Positions 7,343 through 15,196 of a stretch of 64,000 bases of DNA are shown here, piece by piece. The translations under genes were made by a program, and so were the position numbers. The stretch lies in NCBI GenBank assembly GCA_035463475.1, contig DATHTE010000051.1:62001-126000 (forward strand). The letters run 5' to 3'. Below the pieces are notes generated by a model that was given only the letters and a program-made list of their open reading frames with translations, ran no database searches and was not told where the DNA came from. This DNA comes from JACPDI01 sp035463475 (GTDB taxonomy: Bacteria > Acidobacteriota > Vicinamibacteria > Vicinamibacterales > 2-12-FULL-66-21). Every line of letters begins with the position of its first letter. The first letter of the stretch is position 1.

Positions 7343-10096
7343 TCAGAACGCTGAGTAGCCGAACTGCAGCAGGAGCGTGCGTCCCACGGTGAACCGGCGC
7401 TGCGGTTCGCCCCCCTGCGTAAACGTGATCGGTTCATCGGTGAGGTTCTCTGCCGCCAAGCGGAGATGAATCCGACCGAGGCGCTGCGAGAGCGCGAAGT
7501 CGAGCGTCGGACGCCCCGCCTCGACGATGTCCGGCAGGCCGAGCGAGCCGACGTCGGCGATGCGATCGCCGAAATAGTTGAGAAGCAGGCGCGCCGACGC
7601 GCCTGCCGCCCGCACCTCGAGCAGGCCGTTGAAGACGTGGCGCGAGGTCCCCGCGAGCGGCCGCTGCAGGGTCGTCAGGACGTTGGTCTGGAACTCATCG
7701 AGCCTGATCTCCGAATCGACGAACGTGTAGTTCGCGCCCGCGAGGGCGTGTCGACCGATCAGCTGGCGCGCCTCCAGCTCGAACCCGAGGTTGCGCGCCG
7801 ACCGCGCGTTGGTAAAGGAGGTGCGCAGCTGCGCCGTCGGTTCGACGAAGCGTTCGATCGGGTCGGAAAAGTCCTTGTAGAAGAAGCTGGCGGCGACGAG
7901 CTGCTCGGCGCCGGGGAACAGCTCCCACCGTAGGTCGTAGTTGCGAATCAGCGCCTGCGTCAGCTCCGGATTCCCAACGACCGCGCGACCGCCGACGATG
8001 TCGGTGAACTCGAAAGGTGCGAGTTCCCGGAACTCCGGCCGGTTCACCGTCTGGCTGAACCCGAACCGCAGATTCTGGTCCCTCCGTGGCGAGAACACCA
8101 GGTTTACGGCGGGGAACAGATCGGTCTCGTCGATCTCGGCGTCGATGGTCGCGGCATCCGTGTCGAACAGGTCGAACGTCGTGACCCGGAGCGTGAACGT
8201 CTCGACCCGCAAGCCGCCGACGAGGCGCCAGCGCGCCGACAGCGGCACGTCTGCCATGCCGTAGAAAGCGGTCGTGGTCTGCTCCGCGTCGTAGAAATCC
8301 GTGGGGCGGGTCTCCTCGCGCAGCTCGAAGTACCGGCCGATGTTCTCCGGCGTGAAGATCTCTTCGGGCTGCCGCGTCAGGTCGAAGCCACGGATGTCGA
8401 GCGGGACGAACCGGAACCGCCGCGATGCGAAGTCGCGCTGGCGGCGCGCATACGCGGGGCCGCCCTTCAGCATGGTCGGCAGCCCCGCCCAGTTCGGGAA
8501 GAACACGCTCCAGCCGGCACGGACGTCAACCGTGTCCTCGTCGAGGTCGTTGAACATCCGCAACCCGCTCTGCGATTCGTCGGCGAGCTGGAAGCGCCCC
8601 GAGACTTCCTCGTACAGCGTCTCACGCAGGTCGGGTTCGTCGCGGTCCGCTGTCGATGCCGAGACGCGCCACTCCAGGCTGCTGTTCGAGAGGCCGGGGA
8701 ACAGATGGTCTCCTCCCACCTGCGCGGTGCGCAGGTTCTCCTCGCGCCAGAGCAGCCGGGCATTGCGCAGATTGCGCCCCGCGTCGGCATTGAACCCTTC
8801 GAACGTGCGCGTCTCGCGCTCTCCCCGGCTGGTGGTGAAGAACTGCGCGCTGGCGCGGTGCTGCGCGGTGATCTGTCCGCCCACGCCGAGCACCGCGGCC
8901 AACGAACCCGTGCTGGCCGCCGACCGGTAGTCGTAGTCGGAGAACGTGGTGAGCCCCTCGCTCTCCTCGACGCGGTAGTAGGTCTGGTCCTCCTCTAGAT
9001 ACCGGTGCCGGTACGACTGGTTGACGCTCGCCAGCACGCCGACGCGCCCCCACCGGTTCCCGAAGGCCGCGCTGAACCCCTGGTTCAGCCGGCCGTCGGC
9101 GGCGCGGGGCTGCCAGACGCTGCTGAGGCTCTCGCCCAGCCGTTCGATCTCGGCTCGATCGACGATGCCGAGGTCCGGCGTGTAGATGCCGCCCCGGATC
9201 ACGCGACGCTCCGGGAAGATGCCGGGCAGCGTGCGGTCGGCGTTCGAGAGGCCCAGCCAGTCACGGTCGCCCGCCGGGTGATCGAAGACCGGTTCGCCAG
9301 ACGTTTGACTGTTGGCGCCGACCTGATAGGAGAGGTCCAGCACGGGACGCCTCGGCAGGCGGGCCGGGACGATCTCCACGAGCCCACCGGCGAACTCTGC
9401 GGAACGATCGGGCGTATAGGACTTGACGACCGTGACGTTGTCGAGCAATCCGGCGGGAAATATGTCGAGCGACACGACCTTGCGCTCCGGCTCCGTGGAC
9501 GGAATCGTCGCCCCGTTCAGGGTCGTGTTGCTGTAGCGCTCGCCGAGTCCGCGGACGAACACGTACTGGTTGTCGACCAGCGAGAGCCCGGTCACCCGCT
9601 GCAGGGCGGCGGCGGCGTCCGAGTCCGCGTTCGCTTTCATGTCCTGCGCGCCCAGGTTGTCGGTGATGGCGCCCGCACGCTGGCGTTCAATCAGCTGCGC
9701 CGCGGCGCTCGAGGTCTCGGCATCAGTCGCCTGTGCGGTGACGGTGACCAGCTCGCTGTACCCGGCCAGCCCCAACGCGACGTCGACCTGGACCTCCCGC
9801 TGCTCTCGCAGGTCCGCGACGATTCTCCGCTCGGCATATCCGTCGAGAAGAATGGTCAGTTCGATCCGATCTCGCGGCAGTTCGAGCCCGAACCGCCCGT
9901 CCATGTCCGTCGTCGTCGCCTGGCGGCCGCCGGAGACCTGCACCGTCACGCCCGGTAGCCTCATACCATTGAGCTGGTCGATGACCGTGCCGGAGACGCG
10001 GCCGGTGTCCCCCTGCGGATCGTTCGCCGCGTGCGCCGCGAGCGGGCCCACGACGGTGACGAGCAGGGCGAGAACGCCTACCCACACGTTTCGCAT
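7343..10096 (-). CDS. TonB-dependent receptor with N-terminal carboxypeptidase-regulatory-like domain
   Basis: A 917-residue outer-membrane active transporter. Start at the ATG at 10094-10096, eight bases after GGAGG; a longer frame from 10132 adds twelve unlikely residues. Order: signal peptide to about residue 24; a carboxypeptidase-regulatory-like beta-sandwich (GRVSGTVIDQLNGMRLPGV); a plug domain with FVRGLGERYSNTTLNGATI; then a 22-strand barrel ending LLLQFGYSAF with the terminal aromatic residue. The VRGLGERYSNT plug motif is common in large receptors paired with beta-helix proteins. It is first in its operon and follows a four-unit Pho-type array, suggesting uptake of an organophosphate or similar substrate in phosphate limitation. 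The ligand is unknown. Confidence 0.92.
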   Translation of the reverse strand: MRNVWVGVLALLVTVVGPLAAHAANDPQGDTGRVSGTVIDQLNGMRLPGVTVQVSGGRQATTTDMDGRFGLELPRDRIELTILLDGYAERRIVADLREQREVQVDVALGLAGYSELVTVTAQATDAETSSAAAQLIERQRAGAITDNLGAQDMKANADSDAAAALQRVTGLSLVDNQYVFVRGLGERYSNTTLNGATIPSTEPERKVVSLDIFPAGLLDNVTVVKSYTPDRSAEFAGGLVEIVPARLPRRPVLDLSYQVGANSQTSGEPVFDHPAGDRDWLGLSNADRTLPGIFPERRVIRGGIYTPDLGIVDRAEIERLGESLSSVWQPRAADGRLNQGFSAAFGNRWGRVGVLASVNQSYRHRYLEEDQTYYRVEESEGLTTFSDYDYRSAASTGSLAAVLGVGGQITAQHRASAQFFTTSRGERETRTFEGFNADAGRNLRNARLLWREENLRTAQVGGDHLFPGLSNSSLEWRVSASTADRDEPDLRETLYEEVSGRFQLADESQSGLRMFNDLDEDTVDVRAGWSVFFPNWAGLPTMLKGGPAYARRQRDFASRRFRFVPLDIRGFDLTRQPEEIFTPENIGRYFELREETRPTDFYDAEQTTTAFYGMADVPLSARWRLVGGLRVETFTLRVTTFDLFDTDAATIDAEIDETDLFPAVNLVFSPRRDQNLRFGFSQTVNRPEFRELAPFEFTDIVGGRAVVGNPELTQALIRNYDLRWELFPGAEQLVAASFFYKDFSDPIERFVEPTAQLRTSFTNARSARNLGFELEARQLIGRHALAGANYTFVDSEIRLDEFQTNVLTTLQRPLAGTSRHVFNGLLEVRAAGASARLLLNYFGDRIADVGSLGLPDIVEAGRPTLDFALSQRLGRIHLRLAAENLTDEPITFTQGGEPQRRFTVGRTLLLQFGYSAF

Positions 10097-10158
10097 CGGG
10101 ATGTCCTCCAGAACCGTCCTTGGGAACCTCATTCCGCTCGCCAGCTTACGGACGCGCG

Positions 10159-10196
10159 ATGACCGCCGCGCGACGGGTTCGTTACGTGCCGGTTAA
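10159..10196 (-). promoter_or_regulatory. putative Pho box of the TonB-receptor operon
   Basis: Plus-strand pentamers ATGAC (10159), GCGAC (10170), GTTAC (10181) and GTTAA (10192) recur every 11 bp; the coding strand reads TTAAC, GTAAC, GTCGC, GTCAT. The array lies 63-100 bases before the chosen receptor start. Orientation and period agree with the arrays before the porin and phoB. Confidence 0.55.
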
Positions 10197-10229
10197 ATGT
10201 GGATGGGCGCGCTGCAACGGCGCTCCCGT

Positions 10230-10256
10230 GTGACGTTCCGGTAACGGCCGTGCAAC
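10230..10256 (+). promoter_or_regulatory. putative Pho box of the DUF47-pit operon
   Basis: Three coding-strand pentamers, GTGAC (10230), GTAAC (10241) and GCAAC (10252), are spaced exactly 11 bp apart. They end about 40 bases upstream of the DUF47 start. The array is back to back with the TonB-receptor box, so one 100-bp region would control two divergent phosphate operons. Confidence 0.55.
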
Positions 10257-10297
10257 GAATTGCGATAGGATGAACGGCTGCCTGAGGAGGATGCGTG

Positions 10298-10915
10298 GTG
10301 AGATTCCGTCTGATCCCGCGGGAAGAGCGATTCTACGACGACTTTGAGGCGCTGGCGCGCGAGATCACCAACGGCGCGAAGCTGATTGGCGAAATGCTGG
10401 TGCCCGACCACCCCATCTGGGACAAGGCGGACGAGATCAAGGAACTGGAGCACAAGTGCGACTTCCTGACGCACGAAGTGATCCAGCGGCTGAACCGCAC
10501 CTTCGTCACACCCCTCGATCGCGAGGACATTCACGCGCTCGCGCGCTCGCTCGACGACGTGATGGACGCGATCGACGCGTCGGCCACCATCATCCGGCTG
10601 TACCAGATTCGATCGGTCCGGTTCGGCGCGCGCGAGCTGGCGCGCATCATCACCGACTGCAGCCACCAGATGCTCAAGGCGATGCAGATCTTCGAAAAGC
10701 GCAAGGGGGTCACCGAGTGCGCGGTGGAGATCAACCGGCTCGAGAACGAGGCCGATCGCATGCACCAGGAAGCGGTGCGGCAACTGTTCGAGCAGGAACA
10801 CGATCCGATCACGGTGATCAAATGGAAGGAGATCCTGGATTTCCTGGAAGCGGCCACCGACCGGTGTGAGGACGTCGCGAACGTCCTCGAGGGTGTCGTC
10901 GTGAAACACGCCTAG
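10298..10915 (+). CDS. DUF47 family PiT accessory protein (PhoU-like fold)
   Basis: A 205-residue soluble all-helical protein of the DUF47/TIGR00153 family, which folds like PhoU and is usually encoded beside low-affinity phosphate transporters. Recognisable features are FYDDFEALAREI near the N-terminus, LEHKCDFLTHEVIQRL, FVTPLDREDIHALARSLDDV with its metal-binding acidic residues, and DRCEDVANVLEGVVVKHA at the end. Two tandem GTG codons (10295, 10298) are possible starts. The second is better spaced from GAGGAGG (10284-10290). It lies four bases before the PiT permease gene and probably controls it. The Pho-type box upstream suggests induction by phosphate starvation. Confidence 0.92.
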   Translation: MRFRLIPREERFYDDFEALAREITNGAKLIGEMLVPDHPIWDKADEIKELEHKCDFLTHEVIQRLNRTFVTPLDREDIHALARSLDDVMDAIDASATIIRLYQIRSVRFGARELARIITDCSHQMLKAMQIFEKRKGVTECAVEINRLENEADRMHQEAVRQLFEQEHDPITVIKWKEILDFLEAATDRCEDVANVLEGVVVKHA

Positions 10916-10919
10916 CGCG

Positions 10920-11921
10920 ATGGACGTCACGCTGCTCGCCGTCGTGGCGCTGATTCTCGTCGCGCTTCTCTTCGACTACATCAATGGGTTCCACGACGCG
11001 GCCAATTCGATAGCCACAGTCGTCTCCACGCGGGTGCTCACCCCGGCCAAGGCGGTGGTCTGGGCCGCGGTCTTCAATTTCGTCGCGGCGTTCACGTTCG
11101 GCACCGCCGTCGCGCGGACGGTCGGCAGCGGCCTGGTGGACATCAACATCGTGACGTTCGCGGTGATTTTCGGCGGCCTCATCGGCGCCATCGTCTGGGA
11201 TCTCATCACGTGGTACTACGGCCTGCCGACCAGCTCCTCGCACGCCCTCATTGGCGGCTACGCGGGGGCGGCGGTGGCCAAGGCGGGCTGGGCGGCGATC
11301 ATTCCCGGCGGCTGGACCAAAACGCTCGTCTTCATCGTCCTGGCGCCCCTGATCGGCGCCATCCTCGGCTTCATCATCATGGTCGGCGTGCAGTGGATCT
11401 TCGAGCGGGTGCCGCCCGGCCGGGTGGACCGCTATTTCCGCCGGCTCCAGCTCGCTTCCGCCGCCGCGTACAGCCTGGGACACGGCGGCAACGACGCCCA
11501 GAAGACGATGGGCATCATTGCGGGCGTGCTGTTCGCCGGCGGGTACATCGGCCGCTTCTACATCCCGTTCTGGGTGGTCCTCATGGCCCACGCGGCAATC
11601 GCGCTGGGGACGCTCTCGGGCGGCTGGCGCATCATCCACACCATGGGGACGAAGATCACGAAGCTGCAACCGGTCGGCGGCTTTTCGGCGGAGACCGCCG
11701 GCGCCGTTTCCCTGTTCACCGCCACCTATCTCGGCGTGCCCGTCAGCACGACCCACACCATCACCGGCGCGATCGTGGGGGTGGGGTCCATCAGGCGCGT
11801 CTCCGCCGTCCGCTGGGGGGTCGCCGGGCGCATCGTGTGGGCCTGGATTCTCACCATTCCCGCGTCCGCGATGATCGCCGCGCTGACCTACTCGTTCGTC
11901 TCGTTCTTTGGCGTGACCTGA
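10920..11921 (+). CDS. pit: PiT-family inorganic phosphate permease
   Basis: A 333-residue inner-membrane phosphate carrier of the PiT family, driven by ion symport. Two inverted PiT repeats are visible: GFHDAANSIATVVSTR near residue 25, and GHGGNDAQKTMGIIAG near residue 190 with VPVSTTHTITGAIVG near residue 280. The helix GLPTSSSHALIGGYAG is also characteristic. About ten hydrophobic segments span the protein. It directly follows the DUF47 gene, with which such permeases commonly work. A second PiT gene lies downstream with its own Pho-type box. Confidence 0.94.
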   Translation: MDVTLLAVVALILVALLFDYINGFHDAANSIATVVSTRVLTPAKAVVWAAVFNFVAAFTFGTAVARTVGSGLVDINIVTFAVIFGGLIGAIVWDLITWYYGLPTSSSHALIGGYAGAAVAKAGWAAIIPGGWTKTLVFIVLAPLIGAILGFIIMVGVQWIFERVPPGRVDRYFRRLQLASAAAYSLGHGGNDAQKTMGIIAGVLFAGGYIGRFYIPFWVVLMAHAAIALGTLSGGWRIIHTMGTKITKLQPVGGFSAETAGAVSLFTATYLGVPVSTTHTITGAIVGVGSIRRVSAVRWGVAGRIVWAWILTIPASAMIAALTYSFVSFFGVT

Positions 11922-11935
11922 CGCTCCGGACGGAC

Positions 11936-11962
11936 GTAACGCCGCCGTAACACCCTGTTACC
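11936..11962 (+). promoter_or_regulatory. putative Pho box before the second PiT gene
   Basis: GTAAC at 11936 and 11947 are exactly 11 bp apart, and a weaker third unit (TTACC) occupies the next position at 11958. The array ends about 34 bases before the second PiT gene. It is the shortest of the five arrays but shares their orientation and pentamer. Confidence 0.45.
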
Positions 11963-11995
11963 CGCTCAAAACCCGATCCTGATAGGTGGGAACCG

Positions 11996-12985
11996 ATGGA
12001 TGTCGATATGGGGTTGTTCGTGGTGCTGCTGCTGATCCTCGGCGCCGAGTTCGTGAACGGCTGGACCGACGCGCCAAACGCCATCGCCACGGTCGTGTCC
12101 ACGCGTTCGCTGTCACCCATCCAGGCCGTCGTGATGGCGGCGGTGCTCAACCTCCTCGGCGTGCTGTCGGGCACGGCCGTCGCTTCCACGATCGGCAAAG
12201 ACATCATCGACCCGTCCGTCATCGACCTGACGACGGTTGGCGGGGCGATGGTGGGGATCATCCTCTGGTCAACGGTCGCCGCGTACTGGGGGATTCCGAC
12301 GAGCGAGAGCCATGCGCTCGTGGCGGGGCTCGCCGGCGCGGGGCTCGCCACGGCGGGGCCTGACGCGCTCGTGCTCGACGGGTGGAAGAAGGTGGGCTAC
12401 GGCCTGCTGTTCTCCACGTTCCTCGGGTTCGGCGGCGGATTGCTCGTAATGACCGCGGTGTACCGGACCTTTCGCCGCGCCGTCCCGGGCCCGGCGCGGC
12501 GCGCGTTCCGCATCCTGCAGATCGGATCGTCGGGCTTCATGGCGTTCAGCCACGGCTCGAACGACGGGCAGAAGTTCATGGGAGCCTTCACTCTCGCTCT
12601 CGTGCTCGGCGGGCATCTCAGCTCGTTTGCGATCCCCAAGTGGGTCATCTTCATGTGCGCGGGTGTCATGGCGCTTGGCACGATTACCGGCGGGTGGCGG
12701 ATCATGCATACGCTCGGGATGAAGATCACCAAGCTCGAGACCCACCAGGGCTTTTCCGCAGAGATGGCCGCCGCGAGCACCATCGAGCTCGCGTCACGGC
12801 TCGGCATCCCGCTCAGTACGACGCACACGATCTCCACGGCCATCATGGGCGTTGGCGCGACGCGCGGCGCCTCGGCTGTCCGCTGGGGCGTCACGCGCGA
12901 GCTGGTCATGGCGTGGATCCTGACGTTTCCGATCTGCGCGGCGACCAGCTACGCGGTGGTCAGAATCATGCGCGCCGCGTTCTGA
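11996..12985 (+). CDS. pit: PiT-family inorganic phosphate permease, second copy
   Basis: A 329-residue PiT-family permease, paralogous to the gene just upstream but not a recent duplicate. The first repeat reads GWTDAPNAIATVVSTR, the second SHGSNDGQKFMGAFTLAL, followed by IPLSTTHTISTAIMGVGATR. The helix GIPTSESHALVAGLAG replaces the usual SSSHAL form, so its transported ion or affinity may differ. An SD-like GGTGGG precedes the ATG at 11996. A Pho-type box precedes it, so it forms a separate unit 74 bases after the first PiT gene. Phosphate is the likely substrate; sulfate or an arsenate-discriminating role is possible. Confidence 0.9.
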   Translation: MDVDMGLFVVLLLILGAEFVNGWTDAPNAIATVVSTRSLSPIQAVVMAAVLNLLGVLSGTAVASTIGKDIIDPSVIDLTTVGGAMVGIILWSTVAAYWGIPTSESHALVAGLAGAGLATAGPDALVLDGWKKVGYGLLFSTFLGFGGGLLVMTAVYRTFRRAVPGPARRAFRILQIGSSGFMAFSHGSNDGQKFMGAFTLALVLGGHLSSFAIPKWVIFMCAGVMALGTITGGWRIMHTLGMKITKLETHQGFSAEMAAASTIELASRLGIPLSTTHTISTAIMGVGATRGASAVRWGVTRELVMAWILTFPICAATSYAVVRIMRAAF

Positions 12986-13060
12986 GAATCCGCTCGAACC
13001 CGGCTCATCGGCGGCGCAGGATCGCGATGTGCAAGATAATCTGTACGGAGGCATACACCG

Positions 13061-13456
13061 ATGAGTTTACGAGACAAGTACCAGACGGCCGTGCAGACCG
13101 CCAAGGGTCTCCGGATGGATGGCAGCGCCGAGGAACGGGAGGGCAAGCTGCACATCAAGGGGACCGTCAAATCGGTTGACGAGAAGAACCGGATCTGGGA
13201 CGCGATCAAAAGCGTGCCCGGCTGGGAGAAGGAAGTCGTCGCCGACCTGCGCGTGACCGAGGCGCCGGCGGCCGCCGGGAAGGCCACCTCCGCGCAGCGG
13301 ACGTACACCGTCAAGTCGGGTGACACGTTGAGCCGCATCGCGAAAGAGTTCTACGGCGATGCGCAGGCGTACACGCGCATCTTCGACGCGAACCGCGATC
13401 AGTTGAGCGATCCCGACAAGATTCGACCGGGACAGGTCCTGAAGATCCCCGGTTAA
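13061..13456 (+). CDS. BON-LysM domain protein (Kbp/YgaU-like)
   Basis: A 131-residue protein with a BON-type domain (about residues 15-65, GKLHIKGTVKSVDEKNRIWDAI) and a C-terminal LysM domain. The LysM domain is clear: YTVKSGDTLSRIAKEFYGD, then IFDANRDQL, then PGQVLKIPG. The same architecture occurs in E. coli Kbp (YgaU), a cytoplasmic potassium-binding protein. There is no signal peptide, so a cytoplasmic location is plausible. A GGAGG site nine bases before the ATG decides the start. The gene stands alone between the PiT genes and a gene-poor stretch. Confidence 0.88.
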   Translation: MSLRDKYQTAVQTAKGLRMDGSAEEREGKLHIKGTVKSVDEKNRIWDAIKSVPGWEKEVVADLRVTEAPAAAGKATSAQRTYTVKSGDTLSRIAKEFYGDAQAYTRIFDANRDQLSDPDKIRPGQVLKIPG

Positions 13457-13549
13457 CGAGCGCGGGGTCTCACCCCTTCCGGCGCCCGTTCTGACACCTA
13501 ATCCCGAACGGCTCCGAACGGCGCTTGTGTTGACGTAGCCGCGCCGCGA

Positions 13550-13577
13550 AGCCCGGCTCCGGTGGCCGGACCGGGCT
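13550..13577 (+). terminator. GC-rich hairpin, weak terminator candidate
   Basis: AGCCCGG (13550-13556) pairs with CCGGGCT (13571-13577), and inside it TCCGG pairs with CCGGA around a three-base loop. This makes a near-continuous stem about 95 bases after the BON-LysM stop. No U-tract follows, so intrinsic termination is uncertain. Confidence 0.3.
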
Positions 13578-13880
13578 CCACCCCACCGCGCACAGTCCGC
13601 GCGGCGGGGGCCCCCGGGCTGCGAGGACGTCTGCGACCGTCTGCCGCCAGCTCCGTGAGCTGACTGTCGCCCCATCGTATCTTCTCGCGCGGCCAGGCGA
13701 TGCGTGTCGGCGAGTCTCCACAGGGCTTCGCGTCACAGCCTCGTCAACACAACTGCCGTTCGGTGTAACTGGCCCGACGTCGTCCGCGTGCGACACGGAC
13801 GTCGGCTAGCCTCGCGCGCCCGCGGCGTTTCGGCGTTCCGGCGGCGGAATTCCGGCACGTCCCGAGCGCGATCGCCCAAA

Positions 13881-13900
13881 ATATTCCGATAGGCGAATAT
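13881..13900 (+). promoter_or_regulatory. ArsR/SmtB-type palindrome before the permease gene
   Basis: ATATTC (13881-13886) and GAATAT (13895-13900) form a perfect inverted repeat around eight bases, in an AT-rich patch that stands out from its GC-rich surroundings. Imperfect ATATTCG/CGAATAT palindromes are typical ArsR-family operators. The site ends 36 bases before the permease start. The regulator gene itself is not in the window. Confidence 0.4.
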
Positions 13901-13935
13901 ATTGAGGCGGCACGTCTCTTGCGCCCCTCGGCTGC

Positions 13936-14883
13936 GTGGACATCCTCGCGCGCTGGGTGACGGCGCGCCTTCCCCTGGCGGATCATCCGCAGCTCGCCGC
14001 CGCCGTTGAATTCTTCCTCTACGAGACGGTCAAGGTCCTCCTGCTGCTGGTGGTCGTCGTGTTCGTGATGGGGATCGTGCGGTCGTACTTCGCGCCGGCC
14101 CGCACGCGCGCGCTGCTCGCGGGGCGCCGCGAGGTCACAGGCAACGTGCTCGCTGCGCTGCTCGGCATCGTCACTCCGTTCTGCTCCTGTTCCGCCGTGC
14201 CGCTCTTCATCGGCTTCGTGACCGCGGGCGTGCCGCTCGGCGTCACGTTCTCGTTCCTCATCTCGGCGCCGATGATCAACGAAGTGGCGCTCGCGCTGCT
14301 GCTCGCGCTCTTCGGCTGGCGCATCGCTGCGCTGTACCTCGTGCTGGGACTGTCAGTGGCGATCAGCGCCGGCTGGGTCATCGGGCGCCTGCGCCTCGAG
14401 CGACACGTGGAGCCGTGGGCGATGCGCGCGGGCGTGGCGCGCGTTGACGCGGCGATCGTCGAGATGGACGCGTGGGGACGGCTCGCGGCCGGCCGCGACG
14501 CCGTGCGCGACATCGTCGGCCGCGTCTGGCCGTTCGTGATCGCCGGCATCGCCGTTGGCGCCGGCATCCACGGCTACGTGCCGGAAGAGTTCATGGCGTC
14601 GTTCATGGGGAAGAGCGCCTGGTGGGCGGTGCCGGCGGCGGTCGTTCTCGGCGTGCCCATGTACGCCAACGCGGCGGGCATCCTGCCGATCGTGCAGGCG
14701 CTGCTCGAAAAGGGTGCGGCGCTCGGCACGGCGCTGGCCTTCATGATGGCGGTAGTGGCGCTCTCGCTGCCGGAGGTCGTCATCCTGAGGCGCGTGCTGC
14801 GCCCGGCGCTGCTGGCGGTCTTCGTCGGCGTCGTCGGCGCCGGCATTCTCGTCGTCGGCTACGTGTTCAACCTGGTCCTGTGA
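13936..14883 (+). CDS. permease of the DUF318/ArsP type
   Basis: A 315-residue integral membrane protein with about eight helices. The family signature TPFCSCSAVPLFIGF (near residue 80) is followed by SFLISAPMINEVAL, and a second copy-like segment has GVPMYANAAGILPIVQALLEKG. DUF318 permeases include ArsP, which exports trivalent organoarsenicals, and many members of unknown substrate. The start is the GTG at 13936; no strong ribosome-binding site is visible. It overlaps closely with a small CxxC protein downstream, a pairing common in this family. An ArsR-like operator lies just upstream. Arsenical or another soft-metal stress is the likely context, by inference. Confidence 0.85.
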   Translation: MDILARWVTARLPLADHPQLAAAVEFFLYETVKVLLLLVVVVFVMGIVRSYFAPARTRALLAGRREVTGNVLAALLGIVTPFCSCSAVPLFIGFVTAGVPLGVTFSFLISAPMINEVALALLLALFGWRIAALYLVLGLSVAISAGWVIGRLRLERHVEPWAMRAGVARVDAAIVEMDAWGRLAAGRDAVRDIVGRVWPFVIAGIAVGAGIHGYVPEEFMASFMGKSAWWAVPAAVVLGVPMYANAAGILPIVQALLEKGAALGTALAFMMAVVALSLPEVVILRRVLRPALLAVFVGVVGAGILVVGYVFNLVL

Positions 14884-14890
14884 GGCGGTC

Positions 14891-15127
14891 ATGAGAGAGT
14901 TGAAGGTGCTCGGTCCCGGATGCCGTAATTGCGAGCTGCTCGCGCGCAGAGTCGAAGAGGCTGCGCTGGCGTTGAAGCTGGAGTACCGGATCGAAAAGGT
15001 GACGGACTACGATCAGATGATGAGGTTTCCGATCGTCGGCACGCCGGCGCTCGTCGTCGACGGCGTCGTTCGGTTCTCGGGCTCGGTGCCGACGGTCGCA
15101 ACGCTGCGGAACATTCTGAGCGATTGA
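14891..15127 (+). CDS. small thioredoxin-fold redox-active disulfide protein
   Basis: A 78-residue thioredoxin-fold protein with the motif GPGCRNCELL (CxxC at residues 11 and 14), a cis-proline segment GTPALVVDG and a C-terminal helix LRNILSD. This is the redox-active disulfide protein family regularly encoded after DUF318 permeases. It starts seven bases after the permease stop and is surely co-transcribed. It may reduce or deliver the substrate to the permease; this is inference from the conserved pairing. Confidence 0.88.
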   Translation: MRELKVLGPGCRNCELLARRVEEAALALKLEYRIEKVTDYDQMMRFPIVGTPALVVDGVVRFSGSVPTVATLRNILSD

Positions 15128-15196
15128 ACTTTCGTCCTTTTGACTTTAGCCTTCGTGCTTTTTTCGATTTTGACTTTTGCTCCCTTCGATTGAGTC
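15128..15196. repeat. pyrimidine-rich low-complexity spacer between convergent genes
   Basis: A short AT-rich tract made of degenerate TTTTGACTTT and CTTCGTGCTTTTTTC units separates two converging genes. It resembles the flank of the hairpin at 20846-20945, which carries CTTCGTGCCTTTTTCC. The T-runs could serve as a bidirectional terminator. Confidence 0.4.

Larger units (their letters stand above)
13457..13935. other. gene-poor stretch of about 480 bases
   Basis: No convincing coding sequence is seen on either strand: short frames here lack ribosome-binding sites and family motifs. It holds a GC-rich hairpin at 13550-13577, discussed separately, and an ArsR-type palindrome at 13881-13900 close to the next gene. 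The central part (13580-13870) shows nothing I recognise. Confidence 0.5.

Noticed and set aside
13457..13880. Possible integron attC site or small RNA in the gene-poor stretch
   Set aside because: No matching GTTRRRY/RYYYAAC pair with proper stems and no recognisable RNA fold; only one GC-rich hairpin.
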